NCBI GenBank assembly: GCA_023229795.1
Contig: JALNYP010000130.1
Coordinates: forward strand, 1-5,287
Direction of reading: 5' to 3'
From: Syntrophobacterales bacterium
GTDB taxonomy: Bacteria; Desulfobacterota; Desulfobaccia; Desulfobaccales; 0-14-0-80-60-11
DNA: 5,287 bases
Shown here: piece after piece, positions 1-4,268 of the stretch
Layout: every line of letters starts with the position of its first letter
Position numbering within the stretch: position 1 is the stretch's first letter
Translations under genes and position numbers: made by a program
The notes under the pieces: model-generated
Database searches by the model: none
What the model was told of the DNA's origin: nothing
What the model saw: the letters and a program-made list of their open reading frames with translations, nothing else

Positions 1-403
1 CCGACACGATGGCCGGAAAGCGGCTCCCGTCCTTGCGGATGTACGTAAGTTCGTAGATGTCCTCGATGCCGCGGGAAGCCTTGAAGACCAAGGCCTCGAA
101 ACCTGGCGTGATCGTGGTTTCAAGCTCGAGGCTCAACGCGGCGGCGCGCGCGATCACCTCCTGCGGGTCGGAAATTGCGGCCGGGGTGATTTTGTCCACT
201 ACTTCGGCGGCCGTGTAGCCCAGCATGCGCTCGGCCCCGACATTGAATATTTGAATGACGCCCTGCGCGTCGGTGGCGATACTCGAGAAGTTGGCGCTGT
301 TGAAAATCGCGTTCTGCAAGGCCCCCGCTTTCAGCAGGGCCTCTTCCGCCTGCCTACGCTCAGACTGCGAGACCAGCGAATGTGGGTCAGAGTAATTGGG
401 CAT
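1..403 (-). CDS. PAS-domain sensor protein, N-terminal fragment
   Basis: The first 134 residues are visible; the rest lies beyond the left edge. After a hydrophilic N-terminal helix (about residues 12-30) comes a PAS fold. Residues 48-66 read GVIQIFNVGAERMLGYTAA, the classic S-box signature, and residues 118-134 (ELTYIRKDGSRFPAIVS) are the closing beta strands of the PAS core. PAS domains sense redox, ligands or light and usually sit in front of a histidine kinase, GGDEF or EAL module; which one applies here cannot be seen. No signal peptide or membrane segment is present, so this part is cytoplasmic. The ATG at 401-403 is chosen because an in-frame TGA lies two codons upstream and an AGGA lies about 10 bases before it. 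A strong hairpin separates it from the fasciclin gene, so it is probably transcribed separately. Confidence 0.85.
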   Translation of the reverse strand, partial: MPNYSDPHSLVSQSERRQAEEALLKAGALQNAIFNSANFSSIATDAQGVIQIFNVGAERMLGYTAAEVVDKITPAAISDPQEVIARAAALSLELETTITPGFEALVFKASRGIEDIYELTYIRKDGSRFPAIVS

Positions 404-472
404 TTCTCAGCTTTCCTGGGAGGTCACAGCCTGCCTTCGAGGCCGCTCAAGCTAATATATTGAAAGTCAGGA

Positions 473-496
473 CACAGGGGCCCGAAGGCCCCTGTG
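473..496 (-). terminator. Probable intrinsic terminator hairpin between fasciclin and PAS genes
   Basis: A perfect 10-bp stem, CACAGGGGCC pairing with GGCCCCTGTG, is closed by a CGAA tetraloop. It lies 89 bases after the fasciclin stop and 70 bases before the PAS start. On the minus strand the hairpin is followed by CTGACTTTC, on the plus strand by GTTATTGTT. Both are weak U-tracts, so termination in either direction is plausible but not certain. Confidence 0.6.
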
Positions 497-526
497 GTTA
501 TTGTTAGTAAAATTGTCTGCGAACGG

Positions 527-554
527 TTCCGAGATCAGGTAACGCTAAACGGGA
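527..554 (+). repeat. Left arm of 28-bp inverted repeat flanking the fasciclin gene
   Basis: The arm reads ttccgagatcaggtaacgct, then one variable base, then aacggga. Its reverse complement occurs at 1134-1161 with a single mismatch (position 547 against 1141). It lies downstream of the fasciclin stop codon, between that gene and the hairpin at 473-496. Confidence 0.85.
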
Positions 555-584
555 CCAGCTTCCTACCTTAAACACTCCCCTTAA

Positions 585-1094
585 TTAGAGATTCTTCGGG
601 GGGGCAAATTTGGGCAGCATAACGGCGTTGATGCCCTGGGCCACGCCGTTGGTGGCCACCATGTCAGGTTGGACGATGCTAGCGTTATTCACCATATATT
701 TGTCGCCCGCCATGGTGAAATGCATGATCCCGGCGTTGTCGGTGGGACACATGGTCTTACATTCTTTCAGGGCCACCAGATCCTTGGCCATGTACTTGCC
801 CGGGGTGATGTGAAAGTAGACCACGTCCCTGACGATGGCCGGATCGCCCATAATCTTGTCCATGGTTGCCTTAGGCACATTGGCGAAGGCCGCGTCAGTG
901 GGGGCAAAAACCGTGAAGGGGCCCGACATCGATTTCAATTCCTTGACATTGGCTTTATCCACGAGACTTAAGAAAGTCTTATAGTTCCCGGCGGCCGCCA
1001 GGGTATCATACAGGTTTGTGGGCTGTTGCGCCATGGCCATCCCAGCCGGGATCAGGACCACTAACAGGGTCAATAGGGCAATGATTTTTTTCAT
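585..1094 (-). CDS. Secreted fasciclin (FAS1) domain protein
   Basis: A 169-residue protein with a Sec signal peptide (MKK, hydrophobic core to about residue 18, probable cleavage after AMA at 20-22) and a single FAS1 domain filling the mature chain. The H1 motif GPFTVFAPTDAAFA is at 58-71, the central VVYFHITPGKY at 91-101, and the H2-like end ATNGVAQGINAVMLP at 147-161. FAS1 proteins act outside the cytoplasm in adhesion or matrix contact, and the bacterial single-domain forms of about 160 residues match this length. Two cysteines sit close together (C112 and C116, CKTMC) in the segment after the YH-like core; they could form a disulfide or bind metal. The ATG at 1092-1094 has AGGAGG six bases upstream. 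The gene is bracketed by a 28-bp inverted repeat. The fold is secure, the ligand unknown. Confidence 0.95.
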   Translation of the reverse strand: MKKIIALLTLLVVLIPAGMAMAQQPTNLYDTLAAAGNYKTFLSLVDKANVKELKSMSGPFTVFAPTDAAFANVPKATMDKIMGDPAIVRDVVYFHITPGKYMAKDLVALKECKTMCPTDNAGIMHFTMAGDKYMVNNASIVQPDMVATNGVAQGINAVMLPKFAPPKNL

Positions 1095-1133
1095 AAGTTA
1101 TCCTCCTGATAAAATGTTTGTATAAGCTTTCCA

Positions 1134-1161
1134 TCCCGTTGAGCGTTACCTGATCTCGGAA
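1134..1161 (-). repeat. Right arm of 28-bp inverted repeat, in the fasciclin 5' region
   Basis: This is the reverse complement of 527-554 with 27 of 28 positions matching. It lies 40 bases upstream of the fasciclin start codon, so it falls within the leader or promoter region of that gene. Weaker similarity seems to continue beyond both ends when gaps are allowed (a shared agctt inward, a ctg-cg block outward), which suggests the true repeat was once longer. Confidence 0.85.
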
Positions 1162-1245
1162 AACGCCAGCCTGTTTCCTCAATAAAGCGCCATAAAGCCA
1201 GGCACCTTCCCTGCCCTGTGCACCTCCTTTTCGATTCCCTCACTC

Positions 1246-1401
1246 CTAAAGTCGCCCAAGGAGGAACAGGATGAGAACGATTATCAGGATCGTCCCGACG
1301 ATACCAGTCGGGGCATAGCCCCAATTTTGGCTGTGAGGCCAGGTAGGCAGGGCGCCAATCAGAAAGAGGATTAGCACGACGAGTAAAATAGTGCCTAGCA
1401 T
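1246..1401 (-). CDS. DUF3309 family membrane microprotein
   Basis: A 51-residue protein beginning MLGTILLVVLILFLIGALP, then TWPHSQNWGYAPTG, then a second hydrophobic stretch IVGTILIIVLILFLLGRL. This is the full pattern of the DUF3309 family: two short membrane segments (about 4-18 and 34-48) joined by a conserved TWPHS..WGY.P.G loop. Family members are about 50 residues and common in proteobacteria; no biochemical function is established. The start at 1399-1401 has AGGAGA eight bases upstream. It lies between the exported 140-residue protein and the fasciclin gene, all on the same strand, so envelope- or stress-related co-expression is a reasonable inference. A palindrome sits just upstream of its ribosome binding site. 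The gene is easy to miss because of its length, but the family match is clear. Confidence 0.93.
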   Translation of the reverse strand: MLGTILLVVLILFLIGALPTWPHSQNWGYAPTGIVGTILIIVLILFLLGRL

Positions 1402-1422
1402 GGTAGTTCTCCTTTGCGGTTA

Positions 1423-1435
1423 GCCTAAATTAGGC
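1423..1435. promoter_or_regulatory. Short dyad upstream of DUF3309 gene
   Basis: The dyad is gcctaaattaggc: arms GCCTAA and TTAGGC around a central A. It lies about 22 bases upstream of the DUF3309 start codon, just before its ribosome binding site, and 43 bases after the stop of the preceding gene. There is no T-run behind it, so an operator or translation-affecting hairpin is more likely than a terminator. Confidence 0.4.
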
Positions 1436-1436
1436 G

Positions 1437-1473
1437 GAATGCCATGAAAGGTGCGCTTTAAATAATCACCAAT
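1437..1473 (-). repeat. 37-bp diverged direct repeat, copy A
   Basis: It shares 31 of 37 positions with 2479-2515. The conserved blocks are gaatgccat, aaag, tgc and aaataatcac. In the minus direction this copy contains a TATTTA box (1459-1464) about 50 bases before the DUF3309 start, but I see no good -35 box behind it. It fills most of the gap between the DUF3309 gene and the gene upstream. Confidence 0.7.
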
Positions 1474-1478
1474 AAGCT

Positions 1479-1901
1479 TTACTCTGTCGTTACCCGGGTG
1501 CGCCGCACATCGAGTTTAGGCCCCTCGGCTGAAAAGTTTGCCTGATAGTGATGGACCTCTCCACTCTTGATGCTCATATGGGGGAACCGCACATCCGAGG
1601 TGCTGCCGCTTTCGGTATAAGCCTTGAGGTACAAGGTGTAAGTCCCGGTTTTCCGGCCGATTACCCGCAGGTTATAAAGGCCGCTCATCGGATTGCGCAG
1701 GTGGATGTCCCTGGCCTCAGGACCCGTCCGGTCTCCGGAAGGATCGGTGAGGACCAGCTCCCCCGGGGGGGAGCCTCCGGTCTCGGATTCGATGCTGATG
1801 TCCAAAGTCTGGGCGGCGGCGGCGGCTGGGAAAATGGCCAGGGCCGAGGTGATGAACAGCCCGATCGCCAGCCACGCTGATATTTTGGTTACTCGGTTCA
1901 T
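1479..1901 (-). CDS. Exported beta-rich protein, function unknown
   Basis: A 140-residue protein with a signal peptide: basic MNRVTK, hydrophobic core 9-24, Ala-rich cleavage region ending AAAAA at 26-30. The mature part is rich in alternating polar and hydrophobic residues, as in a beta sandwich. It contains ELVLTDPSGDRTG (48-60), SGLYNLRVIGRKTGTYTLYL (73-92) and GEVHHYQANFSAEG (114-127). The GLYNLRV..GTYTLYLKAY strand pair recalls extracellular prepeptidase-C-like domains, but the resemblance is by eye and I would not assign a family. There are no cysteines. The start has GGAGGT eight bases upstream. It lies 34 bases downstream of the coiled-coil gene on the same strand, so the two are probably co-transcribed. 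Periplasmic or outer-surface location is likely. Confidence 0.8.
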   Translation of the reverse strand: MNRVTKISAWLAIGLFITSALAIFPAAAAAQTLDISIESETGGSPPGELVLTDPSGDRTGPEARDIHLRNPMSGLYNLRVIGRKTGTYTLYLKAYTESGSTSDVRFPHMSIKSGEVHHYQANFSAEGPKLDVRRTRVTTE

Positions 1902-1935
1902 GGCAATTACCTCCGGTAGTATGGTTTAGGCGGTC

Positions 1936-2235
1936 TTATTGCTCTTCTTCCTGGAGTTCCCGCCCGCGTTGTTCGGCGGCTTTCTGGCGCTGGCCGGCAT
2001 CCTGCTGGCGCTTGATGGCGTCTTGCCGGCGCTGGCCGGTATTTTCCAGTTGTTTCCCCTCCCGTTCGCGCTCCTCCCATACCTCTTGCCGCCTCTGCCG
2101 TACCTCCTGCAGTTGCTGATCTTCAGTCGTCTTCGCATCGCTTTGGGCCAGGACTGTGCCCGCGAGCCCGAGATTGCCGGGGATTACCAATATACCTGCC
2201 AGGAGCATCGCCCCCAGTCCCATGATCTTTTTCAT
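1936..2235 (-). CDS. Exported Gln/Glu/Arg-rich coiled-coil protein
   Basis: A 99-residue protein with a signal peptide (MKK, then a hydrophobic stretch to about 28, likely cleavage VLA|Q at 28-30). The mature part is almost entirely charged helix with high Q, E and R and no proline after the signal. It contains a 14-residue internal repeat, TGQRRQDAIKRQQD followed by AGQRQKAAEQRGRE, equal to two heptads. The DNA shows the same period: ggcgctggccgg occurs at 1986 and again 42 bases later at 2028. That suggests growth by in-frame duplication. The ATG at 2233-2235 has AGGAGG close upstream. A long open frame in another phase of this strand and one on the opposite strand come from the same low-complexity sequence and are not genes. 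The role is unknown; a periplasmic spacer or chaperone-like helix is possible. Confidence 0.8.
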   Translation of the reverse strand: MKKIMGLGAMLLAGILVIPGNLGLAGTVLAQSDAKTTEDQQLQEVRQRRQEVWEEREREGKQLENTGQRRQDAIKRQQDAGQRQKAAEQRGRELQEEEQ

Positions 2236-2500
2236 CCGCCCCTCCTACCAGTCCAAAATATCTAAGATTATGCGGCAGCCCATCTTCGTCTGCCCAAAAC
2301 TGCGGCTTGGAACCTAGTTCTTGAGCTTAACCCCAAAAGCTGACCCTATTCTCGACGACAAGGCCATGAACTTGAGCCTGATAAGCGGATGCCTTTGGCG
2401 GAGTGACGGCCAGGCAACCCACCTGGCTATCCCCTGGTTATCGTTATCAACCCCTTCCCTTTCATGGCCCCAAGCCCTGAATGCCATAAAAGTTGCATTT
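2236..2500 (-). other. Long putative 5' leader without a gene
   Basis: If transcription starts from the minus promoter at 2501-2528, the coiled-coil/beta-protein operon has a leader of about 255 bases. Two overlapping open frames (one per strand) start from GTG or TTG without Shine-Dalgarno sites, look like no protein family and are not called as genes. The conspicuous content is the nested palindrome at 2362-2469, listed separately. The last 25 bases hold the operon's ribosome binding site. Confidence 0.45.
2362..2469 (-). ncRNA. Nested palindrome, possible structured leader RNA
   Basis: Complementary segments nest in order. P1 is ggccatgaa (2362-2370) with ttcatggcc (2461-2469). P2 is tgataa (2379-2384) with ttatca (2444-2449). 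P3 is ggat (2387-2390) with atcc (2429-2432). P4 is gccagg (2409-2414) with cctggc (2422-2427), seven-base loop. A small gcc-ttt-ggc hairpin lies at 2391-2399. All pairs are compatible in one fold. Palindromes read the same way on both strands, so orientation is inferred only from the minus promoter and the downstream operon. I do not recognise a known riboswitch. A MITE-like palindromic element is the main alternative. Confidence 0.4.
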
Positions 2501-2515
2501 AAAATAATCACTAAT
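2479..2515 (-). repeat. 37-bp diverged direct repeat, copy B
   Basis: The second copy of the element at 1437-1473, in the same orientation, with six mismatches. Its 3' part overlaps the -10 region of the minus promoter at 2501-2528. It sits at the border between normal-composition DNA and the AT-rich intergenic segment. Confidence 0.7.
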
Positions 2516-2528
2516 CATGGTATGTCAA
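2501..2528 (-). promoter_or_regulatory. Sigma70-like promoter, minus strand
   Basis: A perfect TTGACA -35 box (2523-2528 on the minus strand), a 16-base spacer, and a TATTTT -10 box (2501-2506). It points toward the coiled-coil/beta-protein genes, whose first start codon is about 260 bases downstream. The -10 lies inside repeat copy B. No transcription start has been measured. Confidence 0.5.
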
Positions 2529-2591
2529 GGTTTGCATCTATTTATCAAAAGATATTATCTGTATTTAATGGTATATATGCTTTTTATGATG

Positions 2592-2604
2592 ACTTATATT
2601 AAGT
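2592..2604. promoter_or_regulatory. Dyad near the plus promoter, possible operator
   Basis: acttatattaagt has 5-base arms ACTTA and TAAGT around TAT. It ends 15 bases before the -35 box of the plus promoter and lies in the AT-rich divergent region. A second, weaker dyad (AATA-tgcg-TATT) lies between the -35 and -10 boxes. Binding by the HTH protein encoded just downstream is a natural but untested idea. Confidence 0.3.
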
Positions 2605-2618
2605 TATATATTTTATTA

Positions 2619-2647
2619 TTGACTAATATAAATATGCGTATTATAGA
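2619..2647 (+). promoter_or_regulatory. Strong sigma70-like promoter for the HTH operon
   Basis: TTGACT (2619-2624), a 17-base spacer and TATAGA (2642-2647) give a near-consensus promoter. Transcription would begin near 2654, directly before GGAGGT (2656-2660 region) and the ATG at 2666. That makes a leader of only about a dozen bases that still holds the ribosome binding site. Confidence 0.65.
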
Positions 2648-2665
2648 AATGTATGGAGGTGGGGA

Positions 2666-2842
2666 ATGGAAGATCAAGTCCTGACCACAGAGGAAGCGGC
2701 TAAGTTTTTGAAGCTGACTCCCTTCACGGTGCGGAATTATGCCAGGCGGGGGGTTCTACCAGCCCGCAAGGCGGGCAAGGGTTGGCGGTTCTATAAGCCT
2801 GACCTGCTGGCCTGGTTAAGGGACTATGGCGCGCCACATTGA
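2666..2842 (+). CDS. Small MerR/excisionase-type helix-turn-helix protein
   Basis: A 58-residue protein that is a complete HTH_17-type domain. LTTEEAAKFLKLTPFTVRNY (6-25) forms the helix-turn-helix, RRGVLPARKAGKGWRF (27-42) the wing with the typical aromatic-plus-basic strand, and KPDLLAWLRDY (44-54) the closing helix. This architecture is shared by phage and plasmid excisionases, plasmid partition helpers and small stand-alone regulators. No integrase lies in the window, so a transcriptional role is at least as likely as excision. The ATG is fixed by GGAGGTGGGG immediately upstream; two earlier ATGs are out of frame. It is the first gene of a probable operon with the discoidin-like and coiled-coil genes, and autoregulation at the AT-rich dyads upstream is possible. 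Confidence 0.9.
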   Translation: MEDQVLTTEEAAKFLKLTPFTVRNYARRGVLPARKAGKGWRFYKPDLLAWLRDYGAPH

Positions 2843-2874
2843 GCAGGGTGAAAAACTATAAGGAGATGGACGGA

Positions 2875-2938
2875 ATGTACGAACTGAAAACCGTGGAGAC
2901 GGTCAGTACGAAGTAGTGAAGAATGGGGAGGTACTTTT
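2875..2938 (+). pseudogene. Possible frameshifted small-protein relic
   Basis: An AAGGAG at 2860-2865 is correctly spaced for the ATG at 2875, which opens MYELKTVETVSTK and stops at 2914-2916. Shifting one frame, the sequence continues from 2904 as QYEVVKNGEVLL and further. The combination MYE.....YEVVKNGEVLL resembles small proteins with a YEV.(K/R)(D/N)GE core, as if one frameshift had split a short gene. The far end would overlap the start of the discoidin-like gene. It could equally be a 13-residue leader peptide or chance. Confidence 0.25.
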
Positions 2939-3412
2939 ATGCGCAAGCGCATTATCGGTCCTGGCCCTGGTGAGGTCGCAGCCGCCGAGCCCGGCTGGCT
3001 GGACCTTGAACCCTTGGCACAGGTCGAAATCACGTCCGAAGACGCTGGCTACCCGATTGAAGCGGCACTGATTCCACTTATCGGCCCCGGTTGGCGGGCC
3101 GCACAGCCGGGGGAGCAAACGATTCGCCTCCGGTTTGATGAGCCGCTGAGACTCCAACACATTCGCTTAGTGTTCCATGAGGGAGAGCAGGAGCGCACCC
3201 AAGAGTTCGTTTTACGGTGGTCACCAGACGGCGGTCAGTCGTACCGGGAGATTGTGCGGCAGCAGTATAACTTCAGTCCGCCGGGCGCGGCACGTGAGCT
3301 CGAAGACTACGACGTCGATCTCGATGGGGTAACCGCGCTCGAATTGAGGATCGTGCCTGACATCAGCGATGGTAGCGCCCGGGCCTCGCTGGTGCAACTG
3401 CGTGTGGCGTAA
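2939..3412 (+). CDS. Discoidin-like (F5/8 type C fold) beta-sandwich protein
   Basis: A 157-residue protein without signal peptide or membrane segment, hence cytoplasmic as encoded. After a flexible start (MRKRIIGPGPGE) come PGWLDLEPLAQVEITSEDAG (18-37), PGWRAAQPGEQTIRLRFDEP (50-69), LQHIRLVFHEGEQERTQEFV (72-91), RWSPDGGQSYREIVRQQYNF (93-112) and a final VTALELRIVPDIS (131-143). The strand order and the RIRLVF...RTQEFVLRWS.DGG..YREIVRQQ.NFSPPG core match a bacterial family of stand-alone galactose-binding-fold proteins. These are often annotated as discoidin domain or carbohydrate-binding; the ligand is unknown. Such domains usually bind glycans outside cells, so the absence of a secretion signal is notable. 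The start has GGGGAGGT seven bases upstream. It is 96 bases after the HTH gene on the same strand. Confidence 0.85.
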   Translation: MRKRIIGPGPGEVAAAEPGWLDLEPLAQVEITSEDAGYPIEAALIPLIGPGWRAAQPGEQTIRLRFDEPLRLQHIRLVFHEGEQERTQEFVLRWSPDGGQSYREIVRQQYNFSPPGAARELEDYDVDLDGVTALELRIVPDISDGSARASLVQLRVA

Positions 3413-3499
3413 TTATCCGACTGGCTTTGGCCATCAGGGCCAGAGAGCATAGCCTAGCCGATCGCGGCGGCGTACGGGGCCGGATCAAAGGAGAGCGAA

Positions 3500-3724
3500 A
3501 TGAACGAACAGGAAGCCAAAAAGGAAATAGCCCAAGCAAAAAAGGAACTTCTGGAGGCCAAAACCAAACTGAAAGAATTAAATGCTAAACTAAAGGACCT
3601 CTGGGACGTGATGGAAAAAATAGAGGCAGCGCAAGGCCGGTTGCAGAAAGTAGAAGAAAAACTGTTTCGTGAAGAATTTACCAAAAAATCGTCTTTCGAC
3701 CGCATCAATAATGGGAAAGATTAG
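3500..3724 (+). CDS. Small coiled-coil protein, function unknown
   Basis: A 74-residue, strongly charged protein with no signal peptide. Residues about 5-60 have no proline or long polar break and show heptad spacing of Leu, Ile, Val and Ala (KKELLEAKTKLKELNAKLKDL, VMEKIEAAQGRLQKVEEKL). This predicts one long helix that oligomerises, with a short disordered tail (KKSSFDRINNGKD). The start has AAGGAG six bases upstream. Codons are much more A-rich than in the discoidin-like gene just before it, which may mean separate origin, although a Lys/Glu-rich protein also forces this. It is the last gene of the plus-strand group and converges on the 112-residue gene with 56 bases between. Coiled-coil content alone does not identify a function. 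Confidence 0.75.
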   Translation: MNEQEAKKEIAQAKKELLEAKTKLKELNAKLKDLWDVMEKIEAAQGRLQKVEEKLFREEFTKKSSFDRINNGKD

Positions 3725-3780
3725 AAGGGCCTTAAAGTGGCGTACGGCCTGAAAGACCAACGGTTGGCCAGTAGTAATGG

Positions 3781-4119
3781 CTAATCTAATTCAGATTCTA
3801 TTTTGTCAAATGCATCCTCAATTTTATAAAGAAGCCGGTCAGCTTGGGCGAGATTCCAGTCGGCTATATTCTCTTCAATACTCTTATGCAGGTCCTGAAG
3901 GTTCTCTCTATGCCGGAGAAGTACCTCTCTGACCGGCGTACCATCGAATTTATAAAGAAGCTTATCCAACTGTCCTGCTATTCCATAAAGTGAAGGATTC
4001 CGCTCCACCAGATCAGAATCTAAAGATTTTAAATAACGCGCCATTTTTGGGTAAGTCTCCTCCAGGTCTCTTGGATAATAAGGAACTACAGTAACAGTGA
4101 GGTGCATGTATTTGCTCAT
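3781..4119 (-). CDS. Hypothetical 112-residue protein, mostly helical
   Basis: I do not recognise a family. The chain opens with a short beta-prone segment (YMHLTVTVVPYYP, 4-16). Helices follow: DLEETYPKMARYLKSLDSDLV (18-38), LYGIAGQLDKLLYKF (44-58), TPVREVLLRHRENLQDLHKSIEENI (61-85) and NLAQADRLLYKIEDAFDKIESEL (89-111). A LLYK motif occurs twice (54-57 and 96-99), hinting at two similar helical hairpins. There are no cysteines, signal peptide or membrane segment. The start has AAGGAG seven bases upstream, which supports a translated gene. It lies 149 bases after the DUF1566 gene on the same strand, and read-through from there is possible. The base composition is lower in G+C than the neighbouring DUF1566 gene. 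Confidence 0.8.
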   Translation of the reverse strand: MSKYMHLTVTVVPYYPRDLEETYPKMARYLKSLDSDLVERNPSLYGIAGQLDKLLYKFDGTPVREVLLRHRENLQDLHKSIEENIADWNLAQADRLLYKIEDAFDKIESELD

Positions 4120-4268
4120 GGTTGATCTCCTTATAGGGGGCCCACAGAAGTCAGAAAATCAAATTTCATGTTGTGGTGGACAAGCCACAAGTTAATCGGG
4201 ACAGACTTGCGGCTCATGCAATCTTGATGTGGCGATAGGTCAGAATTAATAAATTAGATGACCCAACA

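Noticed and set aside
251..463. Plus-strand open frame of 70 codons over the PAS gene start
   Set aside because: It is antisense to the clear PAS coding frame, lacks a ribosome site and resembles no protein.
610..971. Plus-strand open frames across the fasciclin gene
   Set aside because: The minus strand encodes an unmistakable FAS1 domain; these are shadows.
522..1165. aacg as a target duplication around the fasciclin inverted repeat
   Set aside because: aacg occurs at 522-525 and 1162-1165 but the left copy is one base away from the repeat end; four bases is within chance.
1091..1324. Minus-strand 77-codon frame overlapping the DUF3309 gene
   Set aside because: It is in another phase of the DUF3309 coding sequence, has no ribosome site at its start, and runs into non-coding sequence.
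1418..1437. Integron attC-like site (gttagcctaa...ttaggc)
   Set aside because: It is too short, lacks a second pair of simple sites and the extrahelical bases, and no integrase is present.
1926..2265. Open frames in other phases over the Gln-rich coiled-coil gene
   Set aside because: Low-complexity sequence gives stop-free frames on both strands. Only the 1936-2235 frame has a signal peptide and AGGAGG.
2362..2469. c-di-GMP (GEMM), TPP or cobalamin riboswitch
   Set aside because: Compared by memory with each consensus; the conserved core segments do not appear in order on either strand.
2314..2602. Two opposing open frames in the gap (GTG start near 2511 minus, TTG start at 2321 plus)
   Set aside because: Neither has a Shine-Dalgarno site or family-like sequence, and the plus frame runs through the AT-rich promoter region.
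4171..4190. Hairpin ttgtgg/ccacaa as a terminator after the DUF1566 gene
   Set aside because: The stem has only six pairs with an eight-base loop and no T-run follows on either strand.
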